This document shows positions 55,601 through 63,301 of a stretch of DNA of 64,000 nucleotides, one piece after another. Location: the NCBI RefSeq assembly GCF_032854445.1, contig NC_088296.1:22993853-23057852 (forward strand), written 5' to 3'. The stretch is from Liolophura sinensis (Eukaryota; Mollusca; Polyplacophora; Chitonida; Chitonidae). Numbering within the stretch: position 1 is the first letter of the stretch; each line of letters opens with the position of its first letter. A program made the position numbers and the translations under genes. The notes beneath the pieces were generated by a model. That model worked only from the letters and a program-made list of their open reading frames with translations, was not told the DNA's origin and searched no databases.

Positions 55601-58390
55601 ACATGTAATGCCAAAACACCTAGAGCAGAAAGATTTTCACAAGGCATCAAAATTGACACCAATCGAATCGCCGTCCAATCGCAGTCCAATCACCTTCTTG
55701 CTCACACAGACAATAGTACTAAACTGATCCAGAGCAACGAAACTTACACAATGTAGACCACTACCGATTCTCTTTTCAAATCGCCTCTGAATCGCCTACT
55801 TGCTCACACAGGCAATACTAAACGGTCAAGAGCTACAAATCTTACACTATACACCCCCCTCCCCCCCCCCCCCGATCACCTGACAACAGAGGATGAGTAG
55901 AAATGTGTCTTGTTTAAGTTTGTCTGCTCTAGACCATATAATATTGCCTATGTCGGCCAGTAGTCGATTCGACGACGATTCGATTGTAGTGCCCTCTGGA
56001 GTGGGATGGTGTCATTTTTAGTGTCAGGTGAAAGAAGGTCACAAGAGGTGTATACTGTGTAAGTTCGGTTGTTCTAGACCATTCATTACTGCCTGTGTGA
56101 GCCAGAAGGCGATTCGACGGCGATTCAGTTGTAGCGTCTCTGGAGTCACATGGTGTCAACTTTGGTGTCAGGTGAAACAGGATGAGTACAGTTGTGCCTT
56201 GTGTAAGTTTGGTTGATCTAGATCATTTAATATTGTCTGTGTAAACCAAAAGACGACTCGACGGCAATTCGATTGCAGAGGCCCCTGGAGTTAGATGTTG
56301 TCATCTTTGGTGTCATGTGACAGAGAACTAGAAGTGGTGTATATTGTGTGAATTTGACTGCTCTAGACCATTCAGCATTTTGTGTGTAGTAATACAGTGT
56401 TGTCCTGTGCGGTAAATTCAGCAGCGATTACACACAATGTTGTCTTTTACAATAAACCGAATAGTAATACAGTGTAGCTATATACCCTGAACCCGGAGCT
56501 AACAGATAGTTACCGTGTATGGTAATATCAGCAGTAACACAATTTTGCCCTATACACTAAATCCACCAGTATTACAATTTTCTCCTATACGGTAAGCCCA
56601 TCAGTAATACAATGTTGTAATATACAGTAAATACGGAAGTAATATATTGTTGCCCTATACGGTAAATCTAGCAGAAATACCGTTCTGTAGGAATGACAGA
56701 GGGATGTGGCGCAATATCTCCAGTAGCAATATTGTGCTGAGTCACAGCAACTCCAGCAGTTATGTTGTTTTATGTGTAATTAAGAACCGGAATTTGTTAA
56801 TTGCATTTCCGTAGCTGTGTGCGTCATTGGCAACACGTGTTATTGTATAGAGTGTTGTCACTCTGAGGTTAACTTTCTGTAAGTATTTTGAGGGGTATTA
56901 CATTTTCCGATGATTACACTCCAGATAATAGAGTTGTTTTGTTGTTCTTTGGTGCCTTCTCGTTTTTTTTCCGTCGTGCTGTGGCACGTTTTATAATCCA
57001 GTCAATTTACTGATACTTCAGGTCATTTTATGCTCGATGAAGTTTACTGAACAGTTTTCATGAAGATAGTAATATTAAAATTATAGCTCACCTTTGAACA
57101 GTGGTACAATGTCCCAAACGACAAGGGCACTCCTGCCAAAGTACTGTCCTACACAGGTTTCCAGAAGAAAGAGTGGGATTGAACAGGTGATGACAGACAC
57201 GCAGTACGTAAACAGGAATGCTCCTGGAAGGAAACAGAGTTGAGAGTACCGAGGGTAAGAAAACACCTGTCTGGTCAGTGAGGGTTCTGGTCGCTCTGAA
57301 TGCTGATGATTTTTGCATTATAACTCATATACTGTATACGAGAGTTTAACCAGTCAAAATCAACATTCCAGACTACACAAAAAATTATTGCATCTCTGCT
57401 GTAGCCAGCAAATTACAACGACTACTGCGATTTTTTTTCACCTTGTAGCAAAAAGATGTACATAGACATATAAAACTATCACAGAGCTGAGCTGAGCTAC
57501 AAAGAAAATCTTAAACCACACAGTGGCCTACTGTAGAGCTATACTGCCACATGTGTTCGTGTGTGCTTTGGGTTTTACTTCGTGGTTATAATTTTTTTAG
57601 TTGTATGACTTTAGGTGCCACTGGGTGCGTGCATATCTACCGTTTCTCCTTGTAGAAGGAGGAATCCATGCCATAAAAGTGTTACCACTATTGAAAAACC
57701 ATGCCGTAGACACCAGACATCACACAGTTTTAAACCATTACCATAACCATATAACAGTGGCTGCGCTATACGGTACTGTGCCCTTCCCCCTCCACACCGT
57801 ACGGTCCCCCACTCCCCTCCACTCCACACGGTACTCTCGCCCTCTCCTCTCCCCGTCACCCGGTACTGTACCCCACCCCCTCTACAAACACAATACCGTG
57901 TGACTGCAACGTGGAACCGTATTGCTCAATGTGGCATAATAATAACCAGCTACCGAATGGTATTTTGCGGATATCACAAAGTACCAAGCGTAAACTGCGC
58001 ATTATCGAAAAGTCCGCGACTGAACAAGCAGCCATTGCCGGTGCGATAAAAAATTAAATTCATAAAATTTCCTCACAGTTCTGTACTTGACGATTTTTTA
58101 ATCTTCGTGATTAGTACAGGGCGGATTAGATCGGCTTTATACACCATGCGGTTAATGGTTTTTTGTCTATCATGAATAAGTCGCCTATACTAGTTTGAAC
58201 CTCTGTGTTTTTCATGCCTTCCCAAAGATACTGGCTTACCTCCTCCATTTCGTATGCACATGTACGGGAATCTCCATAGCGTACCGACTCCAACGGAAAA
58301 CCCTGTTGCTGTCAGAATAAACTCTACTGACCGTTTCCATTTGCCACGATTATACCCTGTAGAGGTAGTCACTGCTGTAGAAGACATCAT
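41279..58390 (-). CDS. Gene B: SLC6-family transporter, 13 exons, frame disrupted in exon 3
   Basis: Paralogue of gene A, about 576 residues over 13 exons: 58240-58390, 57092-57223, 55008-55254, 54067-54199, 51882-52016, 50297-50400, 49964-50088, 48808-48920, 47426-47557, 46711-46810, 44733-44842, 44023-44190, 41279-41359. Exons 1, 2 and 4-12 match gene A in length and phase. Signatures: GVGTLWRFPYMCIRNGGG (TM1), ETCVGQY (TM2), PWTTCGHAWNSPSC (disulfide loop), YSLGAGWG (TM6), GPGLSFVTYP and VDSQ (TM8). Gly at the amine-binding position suggests amino-acid-like substrates. Exon 3 starts and ends in the right phase but must be read in another frame in the middle, so the sequence as given would stop early. 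All other exons and splice sites are intact, so this is either a very young pseudogene or two assembly errors. Confidence 0.88.
41500..42408. repeat. Possible non-autonomous element with inverted ends
   Basis: CGATCCTAACGATATA at 41507-41522 is mirrored by TATATCGTTAGGATCG at 42387-42402, with looser similarity outside. Between them GCGGATC-type words recur (near 41573 and 42195-42290). No coding sequence was recognised and no target duplication was confirmed. Confidence 0.4.
42556..42630 (+). repeat. SINE family A 3' fragment
   Basis: GGCCACCGTCGTATAAGCG, AAATATTCTTTACAAGG and GTAAAACACCAATCAAGCC, in gene B intron 12. Confidence 0.65.
42640..43580. other. Gene B intron 12, nothing recognised
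   Basis: No repeat family or coding motif was recognised between the SINE fragment and the (TA)n tract. Confidence 0.4.
43585..43621. repeat. (TA)n microsatellite
   Basis: About 18 units in gene B intron 12. Confidence 0.95.
43803..43883. repeat. Imperfect hairpin
   Basis: GGTATTGTACTCGTCCATGA at 43803 pairs with TCATGGACTCGTACTATACC ending near 43880, loop about 35 bases. Confidence 0.6.
44023..44190 (-). CDS. Gene B exon 12: end of TM11, TM12
   Basis: 56 codons, VVILVTTTQLKAPTYAEYQY, then PSWAVALGWTISIVFVLPLP, ending KQKGPLLK before GTAACG. Same length as gene A exon 12. Confidence 0.92.
44560..44700. repeat. Dispersed repeat also seen at 6750, 24230 and 27880
   Basis: ACTATTCATGTAAATTCAT and ATGGTCACACGTAACCAGTG match blocks in the 24-29 kb duplication and beside gene A exon 8. 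Lies in gene B intron 11, near exon 11. Confidence 0.6.
44733..44842 (-). CDS. Gene B exon 11: TM11
   Basis: Reads IDRFVDNVREMVQDVNPKLL, then TALKYIWKYGTTLSTF, between TTTTTCAG and GTGAGT. 110 bp, as in gene A. Confidence 0.92.
44860..46525. other. Gene B intron 10, nothing recognised
   Basis: AT-rich sequence without a listed repeat or coding motif. Confidence 0.5.
46530..46608 (-). repeat. SINE family A fragment
   Basis: TTTATTTATTTCTCC and ATCTCACTTATACGACAGCG followed by CCACCATTATGGTG, near the exon 10 donor of gene B. Confidence 0.6.
46711..46810 (-). CDS. Gene B exon 10: TM10
   Basis: Reads GGMYCYILLDWYIGALSLVT, then VNFVQSFVIGWVYG across the junction. Acceptor GTCGCAG, donor GTGAGT. 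100 bp. Confidence 0.93.
47426..47557 (-). CDS. Gene B exon 9: TM8 end, TM9
   Basis: Reads FGMVEVFIGGICDAFPKTVG, then KRKTLTALIFCVINNILSLL, ending FMSQ before GTGGGT. 132 bp. Confidence 0.94.
47682..47830 (+). repeat. SINE family A copy, 5'-truncated
   Basis: GTACGTGGGAAGACC, CTCCCACGATAATGCTTGC, GTAAGTGAAATATTCC and GTAAAACGCCAATCAAATAA. Gene B intron 8. Confidence 0.75.
48325..48515. repeat. C-rich low-complexity tract
   Basis: Mostly C with T and A (CCCCCCCCCAACTATC...). Open frames over it are Pro/Ser-rich and incidental. Confidence 0.85.
48808..48920 (-). CDS. Gene B exon 8: loop after TM7, TM8
   Basis: Reads GPGLSFVTYPFTAALLPVPQ, then LWSFLFFTCVFFLAVDSQ. Asp-Ser of VDSQ keep the Na2 ligands. 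Acceptor TTTTCAG, donor GTACGT. 113 bp. Confidence 0.95.
49146..49330 (-). repeat. SINE family A copy, 5'-truncated
   Basis: TTTATTTATTTGATTGATG, CTTTCACTTATACGACGGCG, GACCATCCGCAGGTTG and AAGCCAGCATGAGCTGGA. Gene B intron 7. Confidence 0.8.
49964..50088 (-). CDS. Gene B exon 7: TM7
   Basis: Reads DCMMLGFIIPLSSLLAGFAI, then FTVLGHASYITSVPIDQLPN. 125 bp. The donor GTCTGT is weak by comparison with the others. Ile stands where most members have the TM7 Asn. Confidence 0.92.
50297..50400 (-). CDS. Gene B exon 6: TM6
   Basis: Reads VWLEGFLAGIYSLGAGWGAV, then TTFASHSDFHNNAIK. Acceptor TTGTAG, donor GTAGGT. 104 bp. Confidence 0.94.
50560..51870. other. Gene B intron 5, nothing recognised
   Basis: No coding motif. 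A faint family B fragment may lie at 51643-51700 (TTAGCAATTTTCAGTCATAC). Confidence 0.45.
51882..52016 (-). CDS. Gene B exon 5: TM5
   Basis: 45 codons: VVYVTATLPFLLMLIITIKG, then ATLPGALDGVAFFIVPKWEK, ending LGTSQ before GTGAGG. Acceptor TTTGAAG. Confidence 0.95.
52040..52520. repeat. Degenerate repeats of about 50-65 bp
   Basis: Loose recurrence of TTGTATTATTATTTCATGC, GCATTCATCCAATAAAATG-type words at 52075, 52145, 52195, 52300, 52385, 52430 and 52470. Open frames across it are by-products. Confidence 0.55.
52530..53690. other. Gene B intron 4, nothing recognised
   Basis: Several short open frames on both strands, none with a recognisable motif. Confidence 0.4.
53823..53935 (-). pseudogene. 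Decayed duplicate of gene B exon 4
   Basis: The minus strand keeps GAGGAGATAGGGTCACCGAA, CGCGTGCCTGATCACATTTG and TGTGTAAAGGAATCCAAAG of exon 4 (TM4), but with indels and an in-frame stop, and its donor reads GTCAGA instead of GTGAGA. The flanks are duplicated too: 53701-53946 and 53947-54199 are tandem copies of about 250 bp (both with TTCAGCTTTTT, TTTTAGAACCA-like and TTTTATATCTGACCAG/TCTCACCAG). Confidence 0.85.
54067..54199 (-). CDS. Gene B exon 4: TM4
   Basis: Reads RHVLGISPGIEEIGSLNWKT, then SLCLCAAWLITFLVLCKGIK, ending SSRL before GTGAGA. 133 bp, as in gene A. Confidence 0.95.
54230..54990. other. Gene B intron 3, nothing recognised
   Basis: No coding motif or listed repeat. Confidence 0.45.
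55008..55254 (-). CDS. Gene B exon 3: TM3 and extracellular loop, two frame shifts
   Basis: Starts GVGIVGTLVISMLCP in phase with exon 2, but YYNSLVSWCLYYAAMTF, PWTTCGHAWNSPSC and NESTGLMWTSNQSGAG lie in the next frame, and VLSTEEYWQ at the donor is back in the first. The shifts fall near 55210 (one extra or two missing bases) and near 55034 (one missing). VLSTEEYWQ matches VLATEEFWR of gene A, so the exon ends are secure. Acceptor TTATAG, donor GTACGG. Two sequons (NES, NQS) are visible. Confidence 0.85.
55400..56380. repeat. Large imperfect inverted repeat built of tandem units
   Basis: Left arm (55400-55850) repeats blocks such as CAATCGAATCGCCGTCGAAT, GCCTACTTGCTCACACAGGC and AGAGC...ACTTACAC about every 130-170 bases. 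The right arm (55905-56380) carries the same blocks in the opposite sense (GATTCGACGACGATTCGATT, TGTGTGAGCCAGAAGGCGAT). A C-rich tract at 55854-55873 lies near the centre. It sits in gene B intron 2. Confidence 0.85.
56390..56690. repeat. 35-bp degenerate tandem repeat
   Basis: Units of about 35 bp such as CAGTAATACAATGTTG + CCCTATACGGTAAATCC, clearest at 56530-56690, directly adjoining the inverted repeat. Confidence 0.75.
57092..57223 (-). CDS. Gene B exon 2: TM2
   Basis: Reads AFLFTYCVSVITCSIPLFLL, then ETCVGQYFGRSALVVWDIVP, ending LFKG. Acceptor TTCCAG, donor GTGAGC. 132 bp. Confidence 0.95.
57330..58180. other. Gene B intron 1
   Basis: Contains a pyrimidine-rich stretch at 57765-57900 with recurring CGGTACTGT/CGGTACTCT words. 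No gene. Confidence 0.5.
58240..58390 (-). CDS. Gene B exon 1: start and TM1
   Basis: Starts MMSSTAVTTSTGYNRGKWKR, then SVEFILTATGFSVGVGTLWR and NGGG split before GTAAGC. 151 bp. Thr replaces the usual Asn just before the LWRFP motif. Confidence 0.93.
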
Positions 58391-58399
58391 TAGTTGAGG

Positions 58400-59470
58400 A
58401 CTAAATATATGGAAATGAGCTGTTATTTACCACCGTTGTCACTGACATACTTAATCACTGGACTGAAACGTTTGAGAGCCTAACAAAATACAGCGACGTG
58501 TAAACGACCTTGACAAGACATGAATAACCCCTGGGCTACAGCTGGAACACATTTCAATTCATTTATTCACCACTTTACAGCATATGCCATTTTAAAGTAG
58601 TACATATAAAAACATAATTATTTCACAAAGCATCGCGTTACAATATGGTATTAAAAAATAATCTGGCAGGAATAAAAGCTCAAACGGATTTTTATGTATA
58701 AAAATATATTTAGCACCATTAGAGCAACCACATGCACACTAGATATCTTGTGAGGTAATGTACTTCTGTAAGTAAAGTTCTTGTGATGAAAACAAGTAGG
58801 GTATAGTAGAAATGTTTCACAGAGATTTTATGACATTTTCTGAAGTTCCTGCCAGACGTTAATAAGGGAAAATTATTAGTCTAAAATAAAGGAAACATTA
58901 GCTCATGTGCGTACATAAGCCCGTTCAGTTTTTGTTAAATCAGGGGGAACTACTCTCTCGGTCGCTAAAATAAGGGGACAATAATTTGGTTAGCTTAACG
59001 AGGAATGTAACGTAAAGTCATTTATAGTGTTGTTTGTATCATGGAGATTCGTTTTTACTGTTTCTTGACAGCTTTTTACGATACAGCAGAGATTCGAGTT
59101 AGAAACAGGCAGCGGTATTGAGAGTCGTTGATCGCTCCATAATAAAGACCACTGTAGACGTCACTCTCGTTTCGGATGTATTTTACTGACTTGGGCCACT
59201 CTGTGGTTAACTACCTGTTCTTCCCCCATGGAAGATGCAGAACAGGAATGGTGATAAAAAAAGCAAAACAACTAATCTACAAGATTGAATGTTCTGTTAC
59301 GAATGAATTAAATCTACAGACCATGAGTTTTAGAGCAAGGTGGAAATGATATTGGGCAAGAGATTTCCAGTTTAATCTTTCACCGGATTTGTAGATTGGT
59401 GTAATTACTTCCATTTTCATGAGATTTGACACAATACCTTACTAAAAAGAAAAGTTACTAATGTCACACA
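58400..59470. other. Upstream region of gene B
   Basis: AT-rich; no repeat or promoter element could be placed with confidence. Confidence 0.4.
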
Positions 59471-59479
59471 ACGGATCGC

Positions 59480-59880
59480 TAATGTATTTAACTACTGGTC
59501 TTATAAGCGATGTTTTGATACCATCTATACGCCATTGTGTTTAAATGAAGAGCGATTTCTTCTATTATAACAACTGCACATGGATCAATAGTAAAGGCGT
59601 CTCGATGAGGTTCGTCTGGGTATTGTCCACAGTGTTGTGCAAGTATTGGTATTTTTGCAGCTAAATTAGAGGCCACTGTGCCGAAAGAGTCATTGAAACC
59701 ATTCGCAATATCTTCTGGATTTGATGTGCTTTTTATAGTGAACAATGTTGGCTGTTGTGGAGATTTCCTTCTATTCAACAGTTTAGTGATACTGCTTAAG
59801 CCTCCCTTGATTTCTATTGATATAGTGGTTAAATTTGTTTTCGTAGGATTTACGTTTCGCCAGCCTTAAGGTGTGATTTA
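59480..59880 (-). pseudogene. Non-LTR retrotransposon fragment (linker before the RT domain)
   Basis: The minus strand reads LAKRKSYENKF, then in a second frame SSITKLLNRRKSP, NPEDIANGFNDSFGTVASNL, AAKIP and LNTMAY. This is the typical stretch between endonuclease and reverse transcriptase in Jockey/L2-type non-LTR elements. It is frameshifted and short, and the RT core is absent. Confidence 0.6.
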
Positions 59881-59967
59881 TTTCTGTAATGTTTATAATC
59901 TGTTGAATAAGTAAAACTTCTATTCTTTAGAAATCGTCGAAAATATTTTATTGGATAGCTGAATGTC

Positions 59968-60260
59968 CTAAAAACCAATACAACACACTGATGTCTTAAT
60001 CTTAACAGGCTCCTGGCGTCCTGCGGGAATCAAATATATACCTTTCCATGCACACTTAAGCTCTTCTACTAAAGGCATGAAGAAGGTAACTACTGTCTCT
60101 GGCTCCTTTCGTAGTGAGGGAATTGTGCCAACGAGTATGACATTTTCATTCTTGAATCTAACTCTCGTAGGCAAATTCATTACAACCATGTAAATTGCAC
60201 CCACGGAAGCATCTGTACGCCCCTTGAAGGGTTGGAACTAGTCAACATTAATCATTACAC
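59968..60260 (-). pseudogene. Transposase fragment resembling tnp2 (CACTA/EnSpm-type)
   Basis: Minus strand: VD, a stop codon where Trp is expected, FQPF, then SVGAIYMVVMNLPTRVRFKN, ENVILVGTIPSLRKEP and FFMPLVEELKCAWKGIYL. The order FQPF / SVGAIY / NLP..R / EN.ILVG.IP / EP / PLV.EL..W.G recalls tnp2-like transposases of invertebrates. The stop and the short length make it a relic. Confidence 0.5.
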
Positions 60261-60438
60261 CATAATGGCACGAATCACATAAAAAAAATTGACGCCGTTT
60301 ATAGTCTGGTATTCTTTCCAAAATTGCCGATCATATACGTTAGCAAAGTGATCCGATCTGTTCTTGCATCATTTCCGCTTCCGACGTAGTTCATCAAATT
60401 GTAATCTTTGAGGAAATTTGTCTATTGTATTGGGTAAT

Positions 60439-60496
60439 TGTTATGTATGACTATTTAACGTTTTCATGTACTGTTAGTCTGCGGATCTTTGTGTTA
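60439..60496. mobile_element. LTR, second copy of the 7229 family: first part, split by insertion
   Basis: Starts TGTTATGTATGACTATTTAA as at 7229 and stops at GATCTTTGTGTTA, where the non-LTR element is inserted. It continues at 63302. Confidence 0.85.
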
Positions 60497-63288
60497 GGGG
60501 GGGGGGGGGGGGGGGGGTGATTTGCACTGGCGCTTTTCCCGCCCAAAGGGCCGATGCGCGCCAAAACTTGGCGTCATTAAAAATGCTTTTAAGCTGGATA
60601 GTATATAAAGGAAGAGTATATTATTTAGGACAAGAAGAAGAAGTTTCAATACTAGTGCTATGGACATTGTAGCATTATAGCCGACGAATTTTGGGCTTGA
60701 TGACTAACAGAAGAAAAAAAAAAGTGTTTGCAGAGGGTCATTATTCACTATGATGACCGTTTCTTAATGTACAATCCATATTTACAGTACAAGATGGGCA
60801 GGTACATGGGTTAAAGAGAGATTTTGGAAAAGGTGGGCGTTAGAACACTCAAGATGTTATAACATATACGGAACACAGAGTATAGTACAGGAAGAGCTGA
60901 ACAGTATACATACACAATACCTGGACAAAAAAACAGTAGAAGCGTCAGCTCATATCAGTTCTGTTCGGGTAAAAAAACGACAACAACCACTTTAAAAGCA
61001 ACAGATAGGCCGATCCAACCATGTTAACATTAAAAAAAAAACAAAACAAAAAACGGATTATTAAAAACGACGACATCTGCTAAGAAAATTGGCCAGGGCC
61101 TGGAAAGTCTTATTTCGGTTGGCTTTAGGATTTAAAACAGATGCTAACGTAAAATGCCGAAGGCCAATGGAGCGTAAGTCCCGGTAAAGAACACGGCGAG
61201 CGTTACAGTGCCGGGTACACGTAAATAAGAGATGAGCGATATCATCGTTAACTAGGCATATGTCACATAACCCAGATGGGTGCAGATTCATTCTGAATAA
61301 ATAGGTATTTGTAGGTACATGTCCAGAAATAAGGCGGAAAAACTAGCGTTTCATCTCGTCGGGAACGTAATGATATTGGCGAATTTAACAAGACAGAACG
61401 ATTATACTCGTGAAAAAACCTCCCCTTATTAGCTTCATCCCACTGCCGCTGCCAAATATCCACAAACTTAGGTGCGACATGACTCATAATTTCATTAATG
61501 TTTAAGGGCACGTGTATGGATATATCTAAAAAGGATAAAGCTCTCTTCGCCAGGGAGTCTGCCATTTCGTTCCCCACAATACCGACATGAGCTGGTACCC
61601 AGTCAAAACTCACAGAGACGCTCTGGTAACGAAGAGTGGTGCATAAATGTAGTATTTCAAACACAAGTGATGAAGAATTATACCAGACATAATTTGACAT
61701 GGCCTGCAAGGAAGATAAAGAATCGGTAAGTATAACAGCCCTGGAAGGTTTTAGGTCGAGGAGAAACTGAAGAGCACAGATGATAGCTGTATGTTCTGCT
61801 GTAAATACTGAGACAACATTGGATAATCTAAAGGATTTGGAATATTTTAACTCCGGAACACAAAAAGCTGCACCAACTCTGTTGCTGTCTGGACACTTGG
61901 AGGCATCAGTGTATACCTGCAAGTACTGGGATAGGCTTGTATGTATATATTCCGTAGCACATAGTAAGGAAACATTCGGATTATCAGATTTTTTTCTATC
62001 ATCGTTCAGAGTAGTCGAAATACAGGGAGGTTCTAGATTCCATGTGGGGAAATCAGGAACACGGGATGACTGCAAAGCAACATTATCACAATCTAAAGAC
62101 GAAGATATGTTCTTTGATCTCAAACTAAATGGTAACCCAGCATAACTATTTAAGTCATGCAAGTTGTCATAAAAGGAAGGTTCGAGCAAACGAGACGAAG
62201 CATTATTAACCGAACATTTGAGCCTGAAAAAGAACTTGAGGGTGCCCAGGCGCCGACGGATAGACAATGGCCATTCGTTAGAGAATACCTGTAGAACGTT
62301 AAGTGGTGTGGTGCGCATGCCTCCTGTACATATCCGCAGCGCTGTGCACTGAACAGAATCTAATTTTTCTTTAAGCGTAATGCAAGCGAATCATAGGCTT
62401 CACAACAATAATCAAGTTTGGTACGGATGAGAGAGCGATATAGCAGTAGTAATGATTTCTTCTCAGCCCCCCAAGATTTGCCCGATACACACCTCATTAA
62501 ATTTAGAACTTTATCACATCTTGCTATCAAATAGTCAATATGTCTACCCCAAGTAAGCCTATTATCGAATATAACCCCGAGATACTTAAAAGAAGAGGAG
62601 ATTTTGATCGTCAAGTTATTAAGGGCTAGACAAACATTACCAGTATGGCGCCGTGTAAACACAACAGCTTCTGTTTTAACAGAAGAAAACTTAAACCCCC
62701 AGTCCCGGCTCCATTTCATTATAGGCCTATCATCTAGACCTTGCTGAATATGCTTGACACAAGAGGCAAGGGACTTAGAGCAAAACCACATGGATTTATC
62801 ATCAGCGAAAAGCGTGCAATTTAATTTAGGGGATATGGCATTGGGTAAGTCATTTATGGCTACGTTAAATAAAGTGGGAGATAAGACACTTCCCTGGGGA
62901 GCCCCATTCTCCACCGGAACCATGCGAGAATAACTCTGTCCCACTCGAACTTTAATAAAACGTCCAGACAGGAAATCTTTTAAAAAAACCCAACATTTTC
63001 CCACCAATGCCAATATTACGCAGCTCAATTAACACCCCAGTCCTCCAAACCATATCGTGCGCTTTTTCTATATCGAGAAACACGCCAAGTAGATAATCTT
63101 TATATTTAAAAGAGTGTCTGATGGAGGTTTCTAAATTAACCACATGGTCAGTAGTACAACGTTTGTTTCTAAAACCGCTCTGTACTGGACTAAGTATATT
63201 GTGTTTCTCCAAAAACCACATCAATCTAGAATCTATCATACGCTCCATGACCTTGCAGAGACAGGATGTGAGGGCTATAGGCCTGTAC
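60497..63288 (-). mobile_element. 5'-truncated I-like non-LTR retrotransposon nested in an LTR
   Basis: Inserted into the LTR with GATCTTTGTGTTA duplicated at 60484-60496 and 63289-63301. It reads on the minus strand from within the RT domain (YRPIALTSCLCKVMERMI at the break) to a 3' end that, unusually, is a run of 21 C (G on plus, 60497-60517). Truncation at the 5' end and a 13-bp duplication fit target-primed reverse transcription. Confidence 0.9.
61061..63288 (-). pseudogene. RT and RNase H polyprotein of the I-like element, broken
   Basis: In order: FLDIEKAHDMVWR, GAPQGSVLSPTLFNVAIND, the catalytic FADD, then RNase H with VYTDASK, FTAEHTAI, LTDSLSSL and VPAHVGIVGNEMADSLAKRA, then a C-terminal CDICLVNDDIAHLLFTC cysteine/histidine motif. 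RNase H downstream of RT is typical of the I group (I, Ingi, Nimb and relatives). Frame changes occur near 62982 (T-run), near 62365 (A-run) and near 61335. The catalytic motifs remain, so the copy is not very old. Confidence 0.88.
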
Positions 63289-63301
63289 GATCTTTGTGTT
63301 A

